From Collodictyon triciliatum (lineage: Eukaryota > CRuMs): a stretch of DNA of 26,130 nucleotides. The stretch's first letter is position 1. Each line of letters starts with the position of its first letter. Under the pieces are notes generated by a model. It saw only the letters and a list, made by a program, of their open reading frames with translations, had not been told where the DNA came from and ran no database searches. The position numbers and the translations under genes are program-made. This document shows positions 1 to 8,469 of the stretch, piece after piece. Location of the stretch: contig JBHJMP010000919.1 of assembly GCA_043381765.1 (NCBI GenBank), forward strand, positions 1-26,130, in the 5' to 3' direction.

Positions 1-452
1 ATACCCCTTTCCTTAGCCAAACTAAGCATATCACAAAAATGATCATTCTTTGTTTTTCCGTCGGTTTCTTTATCATAAACCCTATAATCTACAGGGATAG
101 ATTGGTCAGTCTTTCTATCATAATGCAGCAGGTTTACCATTCCTATACCGGGAATAACATCATGTTCGGCTCCAGAATATTGATAATGCACAAGTTCGAT
201 CTTTTTGCTATATTGCTTTGATATCAAAGTATCATCACCTACTAACAGGCAAGGAGAATCCTGATCAATATATTTCGATACCTCTTTATAAATCTCGCCA
301 GGACGGAAATTCTGACTATTTAACCAACGACTTGCACTATCATGGGACAGAGCGACGGGACTTACTTCCGATAGCGCTTTGCCGCTATATCTCACGCTAC
401 TTGCTTGCAAAAATGATTTGTACAAATTCTTACTGCACTTCGATCTTGCCAT
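1..452 (-). CDS. IS701-like DDE transposase, N-terminal part, runs off window edge
   Basis: Reading the complementary strand from an ATG at 452-450 gives about 150 open codons that continue past position 1, so the gene is partial only because of the window edge. The translation contains LLVGDDTLISKQYSKKIELV, then a glycine-rich GIGMVNLL stretch, then IPVDYRVYDKETDGKTKNDH. This is the layout of IS701-like transposases in the IS4 superfamily: a first catalytic Asp in the VDDT-type strand followed by the PV-YR-YDK---GKTKND segment. The remaining catalytic Asp and Glu would lie beyond position 1. The two + strand ORFs across the same bases are antisense shadows. The element end should fall between 453 and about 500, but I could not define a terminal inverted repeat with only one end visible. 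Family assignment is by motif recognition; IS701 rather than another IS4-like group is likely but not certain. Confidence 0.8.
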   Translation of the reverse strand, partial: MARSKCSKNLYKSFLQASSVRYSGKALSEVSPVALSHDSASRWLNSQNFRPGEIYKEVSKYIDQDSPCLLVGDDTLISKQYSKKIELVHYQYSGAEHDVIPGIGMVNLLHYDRKTDQSIPVDYRVYDKETDGKTKNDHFCDMLSLAKERG

Positions 453-484
453 TCCTTACTGAAAATATTTTTTTTCTAATCTAA

Positions 485-1630
485 CATTTTTTCCTCAAGT
501 GCGAAACTCCTGGTCAAGTAAACCTAACCCCTGAAGCAGCAAGAGAGTTACTTGGAAAAATTAACGACGCACGAACCATCCGTATTCTACATCTTGGTAG
601 TCTGCAAGCAAAAATAATAACAGCTGCTGAAATAATAGCAGGAAGCATAACCGGCAAGTATGTGGAAGCAGTAAGCGGAGTTGCGTTTTCCGATATGGCA
701 AATTTTGCCGGCGCTACAGCGGACAGGCTTACTCATCTGTATTTGATTGATACCGGCAATATGGGTGTACCCGGCGGAGACGAGGAATCGGGTTATGGAC
801 TATGGACTCGGGGAAGCTATGGAAGAAGTATATTCCAACCTCATAATTCACCTGCGGTAAAACAGAAATCCACAGGAGTATCTATAGGTTTTGACGGCAG
901 GATGGATGACGATACCATCATTGGTATTGCTCTAAATCATAACCGGACAAAACTGAAGCCCAAATCTACTCCTGAAACCCTAGTAAGTAATATCAGTAAC
1001 AATACCGGTAGCAGGTTTAGCGGTGATATCAGATCACTTATTGGTAGTCTTTATGGAAGTATCAACATGAATGAAAGGTTGGTACTCGGCGGTGATATTA
1101 GACTTGGTCAGGTTGACGCTAAAGTCAACTATCACTCCCTGATTAATGGCAATAACAGATTCAGATTAAAAGGAGAATTACTCGGGGGATCTCTAGTAGC
1201 TGATTATTATTACCCTATAGGTAAACTGTTTTTCGTTCCAAACCTTGGCATTTCTTATGAGGCCATAAGATTCAAGGGCAAGGATCAGGAAAATCTGAAG
1301 ATTGAAAAGCTTGCTATTCGGAGACCTGCAATTACAGGAGGAATTGCTATAACAGGGATTTTTCAAGTTGGAGAATGCCAATTGATCCCTGAAATCAGAG
1401 CAGGTTATGAAGCAGGATTTTCTGTTAAATCAAACAGACTAAAGATAAGGAATAGCGGCGGGTTGGTTCTTTCTGATTACAGGATACCCATGCTGAAAGA
1501 TTCATACAGACTTGGAGCAGGTATAGGTATTTCCTTTTCAAGGTTTGAGGCAAGTGCCGGTTATGAGAGGACAGGCTACAGGCGTTATTTTGGAAACAGC
1601 TTTTATGGAAAGCTGCGGATTAATATCTGA
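485..1630 (+). pseudogene. C-terminal beta-barrel remnant of a Sca-like autotransporter
   Basis: The frame is open from just after a TAA at 482-484 to the stop at 1630. Coding similarity clearly starts upstream of the first plausible start, a GTG at 662 with no good ribosome site. The protein has a short helical linker (ending ITGKYVEAVSGVAFSDMANF), then alternating aromatic and glycine strands beginning YGLWTRGSYGRSIF and ending FYGKLRINI with a hydrophobic residue at the C terminus. This is typical of the roughly 280-residue translocator barrel of type V autotransporters such as rickettsial Sca proteins. No passenger domain or signal peptide is present. The fragment abuts the transposase, so IS insertion or IS-mediated deletion is the likely cause. 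The barrel itself has no internal stop. It could be expressed as an orphan barrel, but without a signal peptide it should not reach the outer membrane. Confidence 0.75.
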
Positions 1631-1661
1631 TAAAAAATGACAATAAAAGGGAGGAACAGTC

Positions 1662-1958
1662 ATGGGACGAAAAAGCAGTTATCTACAGCAAATGGATAAA
1701 TTCATCGGTAGGAAAATCTATTTCCTTCGTCTGGCAAAAGGATTGAGTCGTGCTGAGTTATCAAAAGTAATCGATGTAACCTATCAACAACTACAAAAGT
1801 ATGAAAACGGAACGAATCGGGTTTCTGCTTCGAGATTAATGCTAATAGCTAAAGCTCTGGAGCATGAGATACCATATTTTTACGAAGGGTTTGAAAAAAG
1901 TGATAACAGAGGTGTCCGGTACTGTAAAAAAACAGGTAGCCTGAATAAATCAAATTAA
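1662..1958 (+). CDS. XRE/Cro-CI family helix-turn-helix regulator
   Basis: A 98-residue protein with a single HTH_XRE domain at about residues 12-68. It contains GRKIYFLRLAKGLSRAELSK, then VTYQQLQKYENGTNRVSASR, then LMLIAKALE, the standard helix 2 / helix 3 (QQLQKYE-G-NR) pattern of Cro/CI-type repressors. A strong ribosome site (GGGAGG) lies about 8 bases before the ATG. It is the first gene ahead of the pilin and transfer operon and on the same strand, so it is a reasonable candidate for controlling the transfer genes. Related small XRE proteins are common in rickettsial mobile elements. The short polar C-terminal tail has no recognisable effector domain. The regulated promoter cannot be identified from the sequence alone. 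Confidence 0.88.
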   Translation: MGRKSSYLQQMDKFIGRKIYFLRLAKGLSRAELSKVIDVTYQQLQKYENGTNRVSASRLMLIAKALEHEIPYFYEGFEKSDNRGVRYCKKTGSLNKSN

Positions 1959-1977
1959 CTGAAGGGAGTAAAAATAG

Positions 1978-2181
1978 ATGAGCAAAGAGAAGAAGGAGGA
2001 ATTTTTAGGATATATCTTCCTGCAAGATTTTAGAAATTTGTGGGAGTTCAAGATGGCTTGTATGAAGCGTGATCGAAAGCTTACCGGTGAAAGATACCAT
2101 GGAAAATTCCATGAGATAATAGCAAGAATCCCAACGGGGTTTGGTAAATCTATTTTTCTAAACAATTTAACTAAAGAGTAA
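1978..2181 (+). CDS. small hypothetical protein, 67 residues
   Basis: A short basic/acidic soluble protein starting MSKEKKEEFLGYIFLQDF, preceded by a fair ribosome site (GGGAG about 9-10 bases upstream). It lies 19 bases after the XRE gene and 8 bases before the pilin gene, consistent with membership of the same transcription unit. It has no signal peptide or membrane segment. A glycine-lysine stretch near the C terminus (IPTGFGKS) superficially resembles a P-loop, but the protein is far too small for an ATPase and no other motif supports one. I do not recognise the family. It could be a small DNA-binding partner of the XRE protein, an accessory transfer protein, or a decayed gene end. Confidence 0.5.
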   Translation: MSKEKKEEFLGYIFLQDFRNLWEFKMACMKRDRKLTGERYHGKFHEIIARIPTGFGKSIFLNNLTKE

Positions 2182-2189
2182 GAATAAAA

Positions 2190-2534
2190 ATGAGCTACAA
2201 ACAATTGGTTTATAAGAATAAACGAGACAGAAAGTTTTTAAAAATAATAAAAAAGATGAATTCCGGAAGAATAATAGTAACTTTTTGCGCGTTAATTTCC
2301 GTGTTTATTCCGGAGGCATTAGCAATTGATCTGGATGCGGGAGGCAAGGCTTTTTTTGAGCCTGTCGTTGCCTTTAGCAAGGTGTATACACCGGTAGCAA
2401 TATTTATAGGCGGAGTTGCAGGCCTTGCTTTTACTCCGGGAGAGCCAAAAACAAAAATAGCCGGTGCTGCCGGCGGTATGGCTCTTGGCGGACTCCTGAT
2501 TAAAGCGGCGGAAAAAGCATTCGGTATTGTCTAA
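2190..2534 (+). CDS. traA: TraA-like conjugative propilin
   Basis: A 114-residue protein with a long basic leader ending in a hydrophobic stretch and ALA at residues 43-45, giving a predicted mature protein of 69 residues starting IDLDAGG. F propilin is 121 residues with a 51-residue leader and a 70-residue mature pilin, so the sizes match closely. The mature part has two hydrophobic segments (about residues 63-80 and 88-108) separated by a charged turn (PGEPKTK), the two-helix hairpin of F/VirB2-type pilins. It sits directly before traL, the position of traA in F-like operons. An internal ATG at 2256 would give a shorter leader and is a possible alternative start; the ribosome site at 2190 is weak. 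Assignment rests on architecture and position rather than a diagnostic motif. Confidence 0.75.
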   Translation: MSYKQLVYKNKRDRKFLKIIKKMNSGRIIVTFCALISVFIPEALAIDLDAGGKAFFEPVVAFSKVYTPVAIFIGGVAGLAFTPGEPKTKIAGAAGGMALGGLLIKAAEKAFGIV

Positions 2535-2556
2535 ATTAGCAGGGGAGTTACATATC

Positions 2557-2841
2557 ATGGAACGAATATATTTAAGTAAATGCCTGAACAGACCCGTAAG
2601 AATAATGGGTTCCTCCTTTTTTGGCGTTATCGGGGGAGGAGTAGCAATGCTTTTAATGTGGATATTATTCAGTATGCCGATAGGGATAATTTCGTTTGTC
2701 GGAGGTTATGCTTTAGGGAGGGCATTTGGGATTATCTGGCATAAGGGGAGATGGCAGAGATGGATTTACTGGTATTTACCGTTTGCCGGGATAATAGGAG
2801 GTAAAAACCTACCGCAATCGCATATGAGGAGGTTTTTCTAA
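2557..2841 (+). CDS. traL: TraL, pilus assembly inner-membrane protein
   Basis: A 94-residue protein (F TraL is 91) beginning MERIYLSKCLNRPVRIMG. A conserved N-terminal cytoplasmic stretch is followed by two close hydrophobic segments (about residues 20-55) and a C-terminal KGRWQRWIYWYLP-type segment, the standard TraL layout. I chose the ATG at 2557 because AGGGGAG lies 9 bases upstream; the longer frame from a TTG at 2527 would overlap the pilin stop and lacks a site. The stop codon ends one base before the traE start. TraL is needed for F-pilus assembly at the inner membrane and is usually found between traA and traE. Confidence 0.9.
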   Translation: MERIYLSKCLNRPVRIMGSSFFGVIGGGVAMLLMWILFSMPIGIISFVGGYALGRAFGIIWHKGRWQRWIYWYLPFAGIIGGKNLPQSHMRRFF

Positions 2842-3441
2842 ATGGAAGATAGAAGGCTTATAACGGTTCTTGAAAAAGTAACCGGGCAACGGAACATGAT
2901 TTTAATTGCCGGCGGGATTCTGCTGTTTAGCAACCTGTGTCTTTGCTTTAGCATAATGAGCATGAATCGTGAGGTGATACTGGTTCCCGGTATTGATCGG
3001 GAATACAGGATAAAGGGCACCGACGTATCCTTAAGTTATCTGGAAGAGTGGAGCAGGACTACACTGGTTGGGTTACTTGATTTAACACCGAATAATGTAC
3101 TCCATAAAAAGCATATGATCCTACGTCATACCCTAACAGGCAGTATTCAGGATATCAGTCAGTACTTTGCTGAAAAATCGGAGCAGCATAAGGAGTTTGA
3201 TCTGATTACCTATTTTACGGAGACGAAGCCGCTGGAAATCGATCCTGAAACTTTATCGGTAAAGGCAACGGGGATTTTAACGGTCGGTTACGGGAAGAGG
3301 TATTTTGAGGATAGGGAGGCGGAATACTTACTTGAATTTCAGATGCAGGGAGGAAAGCTCAAACTTAAGAAGTTTACTGAAATTATCAAACCGGATTTAA
3401 AAACTCCCGCCAAGAAAGAGGAGGAAGAGGAACAGGTATGA
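2842..3441 (+). CDS. traE: TraE, inner-membrane transfer/pilus assembly protein
   Basis: A 199-residue protein (F TraE is 188). It has one N-terminal membrane segment at about residues 19-40 (ILIAGGILLFSNLCLCFSIM) and a periplasmic domain containing YLEEWSRTTLVGLLDLTPNN and later GILTVGYGKRYF, which match the TraE/VirB8-like fold family. A GAGGAGG ribosome site lies within the end of traL, and the ATG directly follows the traL stop. The last codons overlap traK in an ATGA junction, indicating translational coupling. A run of Glu and Lys closes the C terminus. The role is in pilus assembly and bridging the inner membrane to the core complex. Confidence 0.92.
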   Translation: MEDRRLITVLEKVTGQRNMILIAGGILLFSNLCLCFSIMSMNREVILVPGIDREYRIKGTDVSLSYLEEWSRTTLVGLLDLTPNNVLHKKHMILRHTLTGSIQDISQYFAEKSEQHKEFDLITYFTETKPLEIDPETLSVKATGILTVGYGKRYFEDREAEYLLEFQMQGGKLKLKKFTEIIKPDLKTPAKKEEEEEQV

Positions 3442-4337
3442 AAACGGGTCGGAAGAGAATAATAAGCAGCGCTATATTTGCATGTATTTTGATATCACAG
3501 AATGTAGCCTTTGCTACTTCCCAAGGTGCGGTTAGTAGCCCTGCAAATGATTTAAAGGATTCAAAACCCCTTACTTCCAGTGATGTTACTACTAAAGATA
3601 TTGAGGCTTTGCTTGCAGATCAGGGCACAGCTGCTTTAGGGTTACAGCAATATGAAACAGATGGACCTGCAAGAATCAGAGCGGTTGTTAGCTATGGTTT
3701 GCAGAACCGTTTTCAAGTACAGGGGAGGAAAATCAGGGAAGTAATAGGTCAGGGATTTTTATACAGTATCAATAGTGATGAATCTGGTAACCATGTTTTT
3801 ATTACGCCTGTTGCTGCGCTAGGCGAGATGATTGATCTAACTTTTATCTGTGATAACGAGCGGGCAATTGATTTAAGTTTGCAAGTTCTGGAAGGGAGAA
3901 GTCAGTCAATACTGATTAACGAAAAAGAATTACCCGTTACTGAAAATAGCAGCAAAGAGGTTACGTGTAATCATGAGCAGGAAATAGCTGCCGTCCATCT
4001 ACTTAAAATGATGATCAAGGATAGAAAAAGCAGGTATGACGTAGAAATCTTCAATAAGAGCGTGCCCAATACCTTGACCAGAGAAGATACCTCCAGTCTT
4101 TCGTTTGTTATCGACCGCAGGTACGGCTGGGCAAAAAACAATCTTAAAGGGCTTAGAGTTGTTATTAAAAATCACGGCTTAGGGTCGATCCGGTTAAGCC
4201 GGGAAATCATGAATGATTTATTTGAGGATGTAAAATCGGTACATATTGCTCCTGCTGAGCTTAGGGCAGGAGAAAGTGCTTTTGCATATGTTATCAGAGA
4301 GGACGGTAGATTCGGTCAGAACGGAGAGAAGGAATAA
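3438..4337 (+). CDS. traK: TraK, secretin-like outer-membrane core component
   Basis: A 299-residue protein (F TraK is 242) with a signal peptide ending near residue 27 (FACILISQNVAFA). The mature part has a low-complexity Ser/Thr region (about 28-65) and then beta-rich sequence resembling the N0-type fold of TraK/VirB9 proteins: VFITPVAALGEMIDLTFICD, later IDLSLQVLEGRSQSILINE. In F, TraK is periplasmic and, with TraV and TraB, forms the channel core across the envelope. It starts inside the traE stop (ATGA) and ends two bases before the traB start. The extra N-terminal length is in the low-complexity stretch and probably not structural. Confidence 0.9.
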   Translation: MKTGRKRIISSAIFACILISQNVAFATSQGAVSSPANDLKDSKPLTSSDVTTKDIEALLADQGTAALGLQQYETDGPARIRAVVSYGLQNRFQVQGRKIREVIGQGFLYSINSDESGNHVFITPVAALGEMIDLTFICDNERAIDLSLQVLEGRSQSILINEKELPVTENSSKEVTCNHEQEIAAVHLLKMMIKDRKSRYDVEIFNKSVPNTLTREDTSSLSFVIDRRYGWAKNNLKGLRVVIKNHGLGSIRLSREIMNDLFEDVKSVHIAPAELRAGESAFAYVIREDGRFGQNGEKE

Positions 4338-4339
4338 TC

Positions 4340-5524
4340 ATGGGAAGTAGCGAAGAAGATTTGCGGGATAGCAAAAAGATCAGAAACCGGCAATTCATCA
4401 GAGTTGCTTATGGAATAATGGCGCTGGCAATAGTTGCTTACGGTTATGATTTTGTAGTGGATCTATTAAACCCGCCGCCGGCTCCCTCGAAACCGGCGCA
4501 GCAGCAAAAAATTTCGGTTGAGCTTCCGACAGATAGGTTAGACGGCGGTAAGATATGGTTTAATAATCTTGATCAAAGACTGAAAAAAGAAGAGACGGCA
4601 AGAAAAACTTACGAAGAAGAGCACAAGGAGCTGCTGAGTAACCTGGAGAAAAAAATCATCAATCAAAACAATAACAGTGAAATTGAATTATTAAAGGAGC
4701 AGGTCAGCTGGTTAAAAAAGGAGTTAGAAGAAACTGACCGGAAGGTAAATGCCGGGAAAGAGGAAACCGCCTTGCCTACGAATAACCATGGTGGTACGAC
4801 GATGCACAAAATCAGCGGCGCAGAAGCTGCTCCTGTTTTAAAAGAACAATATAAAAATGGAGATAATTACATACCGGCCGGAAGTTTTGTATCGGGGGTA
4901 CTCCGGGGCGGTATTTCTGCTTCAACAGGGGTTGGAACGCCTGCAGAACCGCCGCCTATTTTTATTAGGGTAACGGGGCAGGGAGATTTGCCGAAGAATT
5001 TTAAAATTGATTTAACCAGATGCCGTATTGTTGCGAGCGGTTACGGCCAGATGGCTAATGAGCGGATAGTAGCAAGAGCGGAGACTCTTTCCTGCACCGA
5101 TAATAAAACCGGTAAAGTGATCGAGACGCAAATAGCCGGAGTAGTGCACGGAACGGACAGTAAGAACGGAATAAAGGGGACGGTAGTATCGATGGCGGGC
5201 AAGCATTTAAAGAATGCGGCGCTGGGGGGAATGATCAGTGGTTTTGCGGGCAGCAGTAAAAGCGATAAGGGGTTCATGTTTAATCCCGGTCTTGGCGCAA
5301 TTTCAAAGGATAAGACCGGTATAAAAGAGAAGATTACCGATTCAATGAGCGGAGGGGCTAGTAATGCAGCAGAAAAAATGGCGGACTATCATATGAAGAT
5401 GGCGGAAGCGGCGGCACCGGTAATTGAAGTTCCGGGAGCCGTGCCGGTAACGGTATTTTTTTCCAAAGGGGTATATCTCGGTAGTGTTTCGGTAAAAGAG
5501 GAGATCAAGCATGAAAGAAAATAG
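4340..5524 (+). CDS. traB: TraB, VirB10-like channel core protein
   Basis: A 394-residue protein (F TraB is 475). Order of parts: short cytoplasmic N terminus; one membrane helix at about residues 18-40 (IRVAYGIMALAIVAYGYDFV); a proline-rich stretch (NPPPAPSKPAQQQ); a predicted coiled coil at about 75-140 rich in Glu, Lys and Leu; then the VirB10/TrbI-type beta-barrel domain with YIPAGSFVSGVLRGGISAST and GVVHGTDSKNGIKGTVVS. This is the standard TraB order. TraB spans inner to outer membrane and contacts TraK, TraV and the coupling protein. An AAGGA site precedes the ATG. The end overlaps traV by 14 bases. The domain is complete, so the shorter length reflects a reduced linker and C terminus. 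Confidence 0.93.
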   Translation: MGSSEEDLRDSKKIRNRQFIRVAYGIMALAIVAYGYDFVVDLLNPPPAPSKPAQQQKISVELPTDRLDGGKIWFNNLDQRLKKEETARKTYEEEHKELLSNLEKKIINQNNNSEIELLKEQVSWLKKELEETDRKVNAGKEETALPTNNHGGTTMHKISGAEAAPVLKEQYKNGDNYIPAGSFVSGVLRGGISASTGVGTPAEPPPIFIRVTGQGDLPKNFKIDLTRCRIVASGYGQMANERIVARAETLSCTDNKTGKVIETQIAGVVHGTDSKNGIKGTVVSMAGKHLKNAALGGMISGFAGSSKSDKGFMFNPGLGAISKDKTGIKEKITDSMSGGASNAAEKMADYHMKMAEAAAPVIEVPGAVPVTVFFSKGVYLGSVSVKEEIKHERK

Positions 5525-5879
5525 AGGTTATGGATTTTTAGTAAATAAAACTCTTAAGGCAAGCGGGAATTTTCTTCTATTTGCTGTTTTAGTGTTGGGA
5601 TTAAGCTCCTGTGCCGTGTACGAGAATAAATTTGATTGCTCGCCCGGAAAAGGTGCTAATTGTAGTTCAGTAGAGGAAATAGAGCAGATGGTAAATAACG
5701 GCGGGGTCTGGAAAGTAAACGGTAAGGTTAAAGTAGCAAAGCAAAAAAGACGTCTTAGGGAAAACTGCTCAAGCCAAAGCTGCGATGACTTTTACGAGTT
5801 TGATGACGGCATAAGAAGCAAAAGTAAACCGGGAAGCGAGACCGGCAATATTAACTATATAGTTAAGAAATCATCATGA
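5511..5879 (+). CDS. traV: TraV, outer-membrane lipoprotein
   Basis: A 122-residue protein with a type II signal peptide: a hydrophobic stretch LLFAVLVLGLSSCA gives a lipobox LSSC with the acylated Cys at about residue 34. The mature part opens with YENKFDCSPGKGANCSSVEEI, the paired-Cys region typical of TraV (F TraV, 171 residues, has FDCPA---GC-S-E). It is shorter than F TraV, mainly at the C terminus. TraV anchors the TraK/TraB core complex to the outer membrane. The ATG lies within the last codons of traB, and the stop overlaps the traC start (ATGA), so the three core genes and the ATPase are probably translated in a coupled manner. Confidence 0.88.
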   Translation: MKENRGYGFLVNKTLKASGNFLLFAVLVLGLSSCAVYENKFDCSPGKGANCSSVEEIEQMVNNGGVWKVNGKVKVAKQKRRLRENCSSQSCDDFYEFDDGIRSKSKPGSETGNINYIVKKSS

Positions 5880-8419
5880 TAGAGCAATTATCCGGAGCAA
5901 AAGAGAAATTTCTGCGGTTTGCAGGTTTTGAAACTAATAGGGAGCTTGGCATTTCCATGCCCGACATGAGCCGTCTTGTATTAGACCGCCTCGGTAACCC
6001 GGGCGACTGGGGGGAACTGTTCTGTTATCGCAGTTTTGATCCTATAAGCGGGATTTTCCGGAACAAGGATGACGGTCTTGGTTTTGTTTTGGAAGCGCTG
6101 CCGCTAGTGGGCATTGATGAGAAGGTAATTAAGAATCTGCAGCATTTTTTTGATAAGGAAATGCCTGAGAAAAGCTTCCTGCAGTTTACTTTAATAGCAA
6201 GTCACAAGGTCGGTCATATTTTAAATCTGTGGCAGAAGATGAGAATAGTAGATGATCCGTTTTTAAACAGGATCACGCAGGATAGATTAAAATACATGAA
6301 AACTCTTGCTGAAGATTATGGAAATTCCGGTTTAAAAACCGTCCGTAATTACAGGATTATCATCAGTTTCAATTCAATGCAAATAAGCGCAGAGCAGATT
6401 GTCAATTTCAAAAGGCAATTATGCAAGAAACTTGAATTGCTCAGTCTTGAACCCTTAACAGTACCTGCGCAAGGGTTAATGGATTTAGCCGATGAAATCA
6501 TGACGCAGGAAAATGACATCAACCAGAGGAGTAATAAATTAAATCCGTTAATGCCGTTAAATGAGCAGATTTTAAAGCCCGGAAAAGATCTTGAGGTTAG
6601 GGAGCAGGAAATCAGAGCCGGAAAAGTCATAACGAGAACTTACGGCGTAGCGGAATATCCCGAGTATTGGTCACTGGTTGATATGATCAGGTTACTGGGT
6701 GATAAGGGTGATAAAGGTTCCCCCTCAACAATACCGGCACGTTTCATCATTAATTTTACGGTGGCAAGCGATATGCCAAAAGGTAGTAGTGAGCGGTTAA
6801 TAGCACGAGGTGAGCAGGTAAGGAAATCAGCAGAGCAGTTTCTGGCAAGATTTGACGGGAATCTAAAACGGGAAGCAGCGGAGTGGGCAGAGGTAATTGA
6901 CGATTTAAAAGAAGGAAGAAGGGTTTTGAGTTTTAATTTTACGGTCAGTATTACGGCGCCTGCTTCTGTTATGGAAGATGCGGAAGCAGCTTTGATATCG
7001 CTTTATAACATGAACGGCTGGGAGCTTATGCGAATAGATAAGTTTCACCTTCCTTTGCAGCTAGCGCTTATGCCGATGCAGGCAAGTTATTACTGGCAGG
7101 CTCTCCGGTTCATAAAGCAGCGAATGATTTCCTTAAGCAAAAAGCTGACAGCGAAGTTGCCGCTGCATGCGGAATGGCAGGGTAATCCGGTATCCGGAGT
7201 TTTACTTCAGGCCCCGCAAGGACAGTTGTTTAACTGGAATCCTTTTTACAAGATTGCCGGCGGAAATTATAACGTACAGATCTATGGGCCTTCAGGAGTT
7301 GGTAAGTCGGTACTGATTCAGGAGACGGCAACAACGATGCTCTCGCATAATGTGCGGATGTTCATTCTGGATATCGGCAAAAGCTATGAGAATATCTGCA
7401 AACTGCTTGGGGGCGAATTTATCCGGTTCGGTAGCGGTAGTGGGATTTCATTAAACCCTTTAAGCGGTCTTGTAGATGAAAGCGGCAAGTTAAAAGAGGC
7501 TATACTTGAGGATGGAAGTTCTGTGCCGATAAAAACTATCAGGTCAGGAGATAAGGAGTATTATGTATCACTCGACGGAGTTATGTATGCGAAGAACATC
7601 ATAACAAGTATGTGCGGTGCCGGTAATAACCCGCACAAGGAAGCATTAATAGAGGATGCTATTTACCGCGGGGTAGAACAGTACGGCTCTGATCTTACTA
7701 TCAGTAAAATCGCCGAGGTTCTTAAAAACGGTAACGGAATAGAAAGGGAACTCGGTGAGACATTGTTACCTTTTACCGACCGCGGTATGCACGGCAAATA
7801 TTTTGAAAATGCCGCCAATATTACTTTTAAGGAAAGGATAACGGTTTTTGAACTGGAAGAAGTGGCAAAGGACGAGACGTTATTATCGGTACTTATGCAA
7901 GTAGTAGCCATACAGATATTCATGCAGGTTCTATGTGGAGATAGATCACAGAAATTCATGCTGGTAGTTGATGAGGCATGGCGAGCACTTGATCATAGTG
8001 AGAAGTTTTTAGCCGAGATGTCAAGAACGATCAGAAAATACGGCGGTTCTCTAGTTACCTGCGTGCAGAACGTAAGTGATTTATCGACAAGCGATCACAG
8101 GCGTACAATAGCACAGAACAGCGAGTGGACGGTAATGCTGGAGCAAAACAGCAAGGGTTTAAAGGCACTTGAGGGTTCTGCTTATGAATCCTTAATACCT
8201 CTTATTGAAACGATACAGTTTGTTAAAGGGAGTCATTCTGAAATGATGCTTTATTCAAGCAGGGTACTGGTAATCGGCAAGTTATTGCTTGATCCGTATG
8301 CTCAGGCACTTTACTCAACCGATGATAATGATTTCAGGTATTTAAGGGAATTGGAATCAAGAGGCATCGGGCTTGATCAAGCTCTGGAGGAGCTAGTCCG
8401 GTATAAGAGCCAAAGTTAA
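5876..8419 (+). CDS. traC: TraC, VirB4-type pilus assembly ATPase
   Basis: An 847-residue protein (F TraC is 875). The N-terminal half (about residues 1-440) is the TraC/VirB4 membrane-associated domain. Walker A is GPSGVGKS at residues 471-478, and Walker B is FMLVVDEAWRAL with the acidic pair at about residues 699-700. Downstream, MSRTIRKYGGSLVTCVQNVSD includes the conserved Gln-containing sensor region of this ATPase family. All key nucleotide-binding residues are present and the frame is uninterrupted, so the enzyme is probably functional. TraC energises pilus subunit extraction and assembly at the inner membrane. The gene starts inside the traV stop codon. A 50-base gap with a fresh ribosome site (AGAGGA) separates it from trbI. 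Confidence 0.96.
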   Translation: MIEQLSGAKEKFLRFAGFETNRELGISMPDMSRLVLDRLGNPGDWGELFCYRSFDPISGIFRNKDDGLGFVLEALPLVGIDEKVIKNLQHFFDKEMPEKSFLQFTLIASHKVGHILNLWQKMRIVDDPFLNRITQDRLKYMKTLAEDYGNSGLKTVRNYRIIISFNSMQISAEQIVNFKRQLCKKLELLSLEPLTVPAQGLMDLADEIMTQENDINQRSNKLNPLMPLNEQILKPGKDLEVREQEIRAGKVITRTYGVAEYPEYWSLVDMIRLLGDKGDKGSPSTIPARFIINFTVASDMPKGSSERLIARGEQVRKSAEQFLARFDGNLKREAAEWAEVIDDLKEGRRVLSFNFTVSITAPASVMEDAEAALISLYNMNGWELMRIDKFHLPLQLALMPMQASYYWQALRFIKQRMISLSKKLTAKLPLHAEWQGNPVSGVLLQAPQGQLFNWNPFYKIAGGNYNVQIYGPSGVGKSVLIQETATTMLSHNVRMFILDIGKSYENICKLLGGEFIRFGSGSGISLNPLSGLVDESGKLKEAILEDGSSVPIKTIRSGDKEYYVSLDGVMYAKNIITSMCGAGNNPHKEALIEDAIYRGVEQYGSDLTISKIAEVLKNGNGIERELGETLLPFTDRGMHGKYFENAANITFKERITVFELEEVAKDETLLSVLMQVVAIQIFMQVLCGDRSQKFMLVVDEAWRALDHSEKFLAEMSRTIRKYGGSLVTCVQNVSDLSTSDHRRTIAQNSEWTVMLEQNSKGLKALEGSAYESLIPLIETIQFVKGSHSEMMLYSSRVLVIGKLLLDPYAQALYSTDDNDFRYLRELESRGIGLDQALEELVRYKSQS

Positions 8420-8469
8420 TAAGGGAATAGTTATTTGAGTGAAATTAAAGACGGATATCAAGAGGAATA

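Noticed and set aside
39-484. two + strand ORFs at 39-221 and 218-484
   Set aside because: They are antisense to a clear transposase reading frame on the minus strand and have no family features or ribosome sites.
1597-1615. 7-bp stem CAGCTTT/AAAGCTG as a terminator
   Set aside because: It lies within the autotransporter coding sequence and is not followed by a T-run.
2098-2113. CATGGAA-AA-TTCCATG inverted repeat as an XRE operator
   Set aside because: It is inside a small ORF, short, and there is no second copy near a promoter to support an operator.
2130-2160. P-loop-like IPTGFGKS in the 67-residue ORF
   Set aside because: The protein is too short for any ATPase fold and lacks Walker B or other motifs; treated as coincidence.
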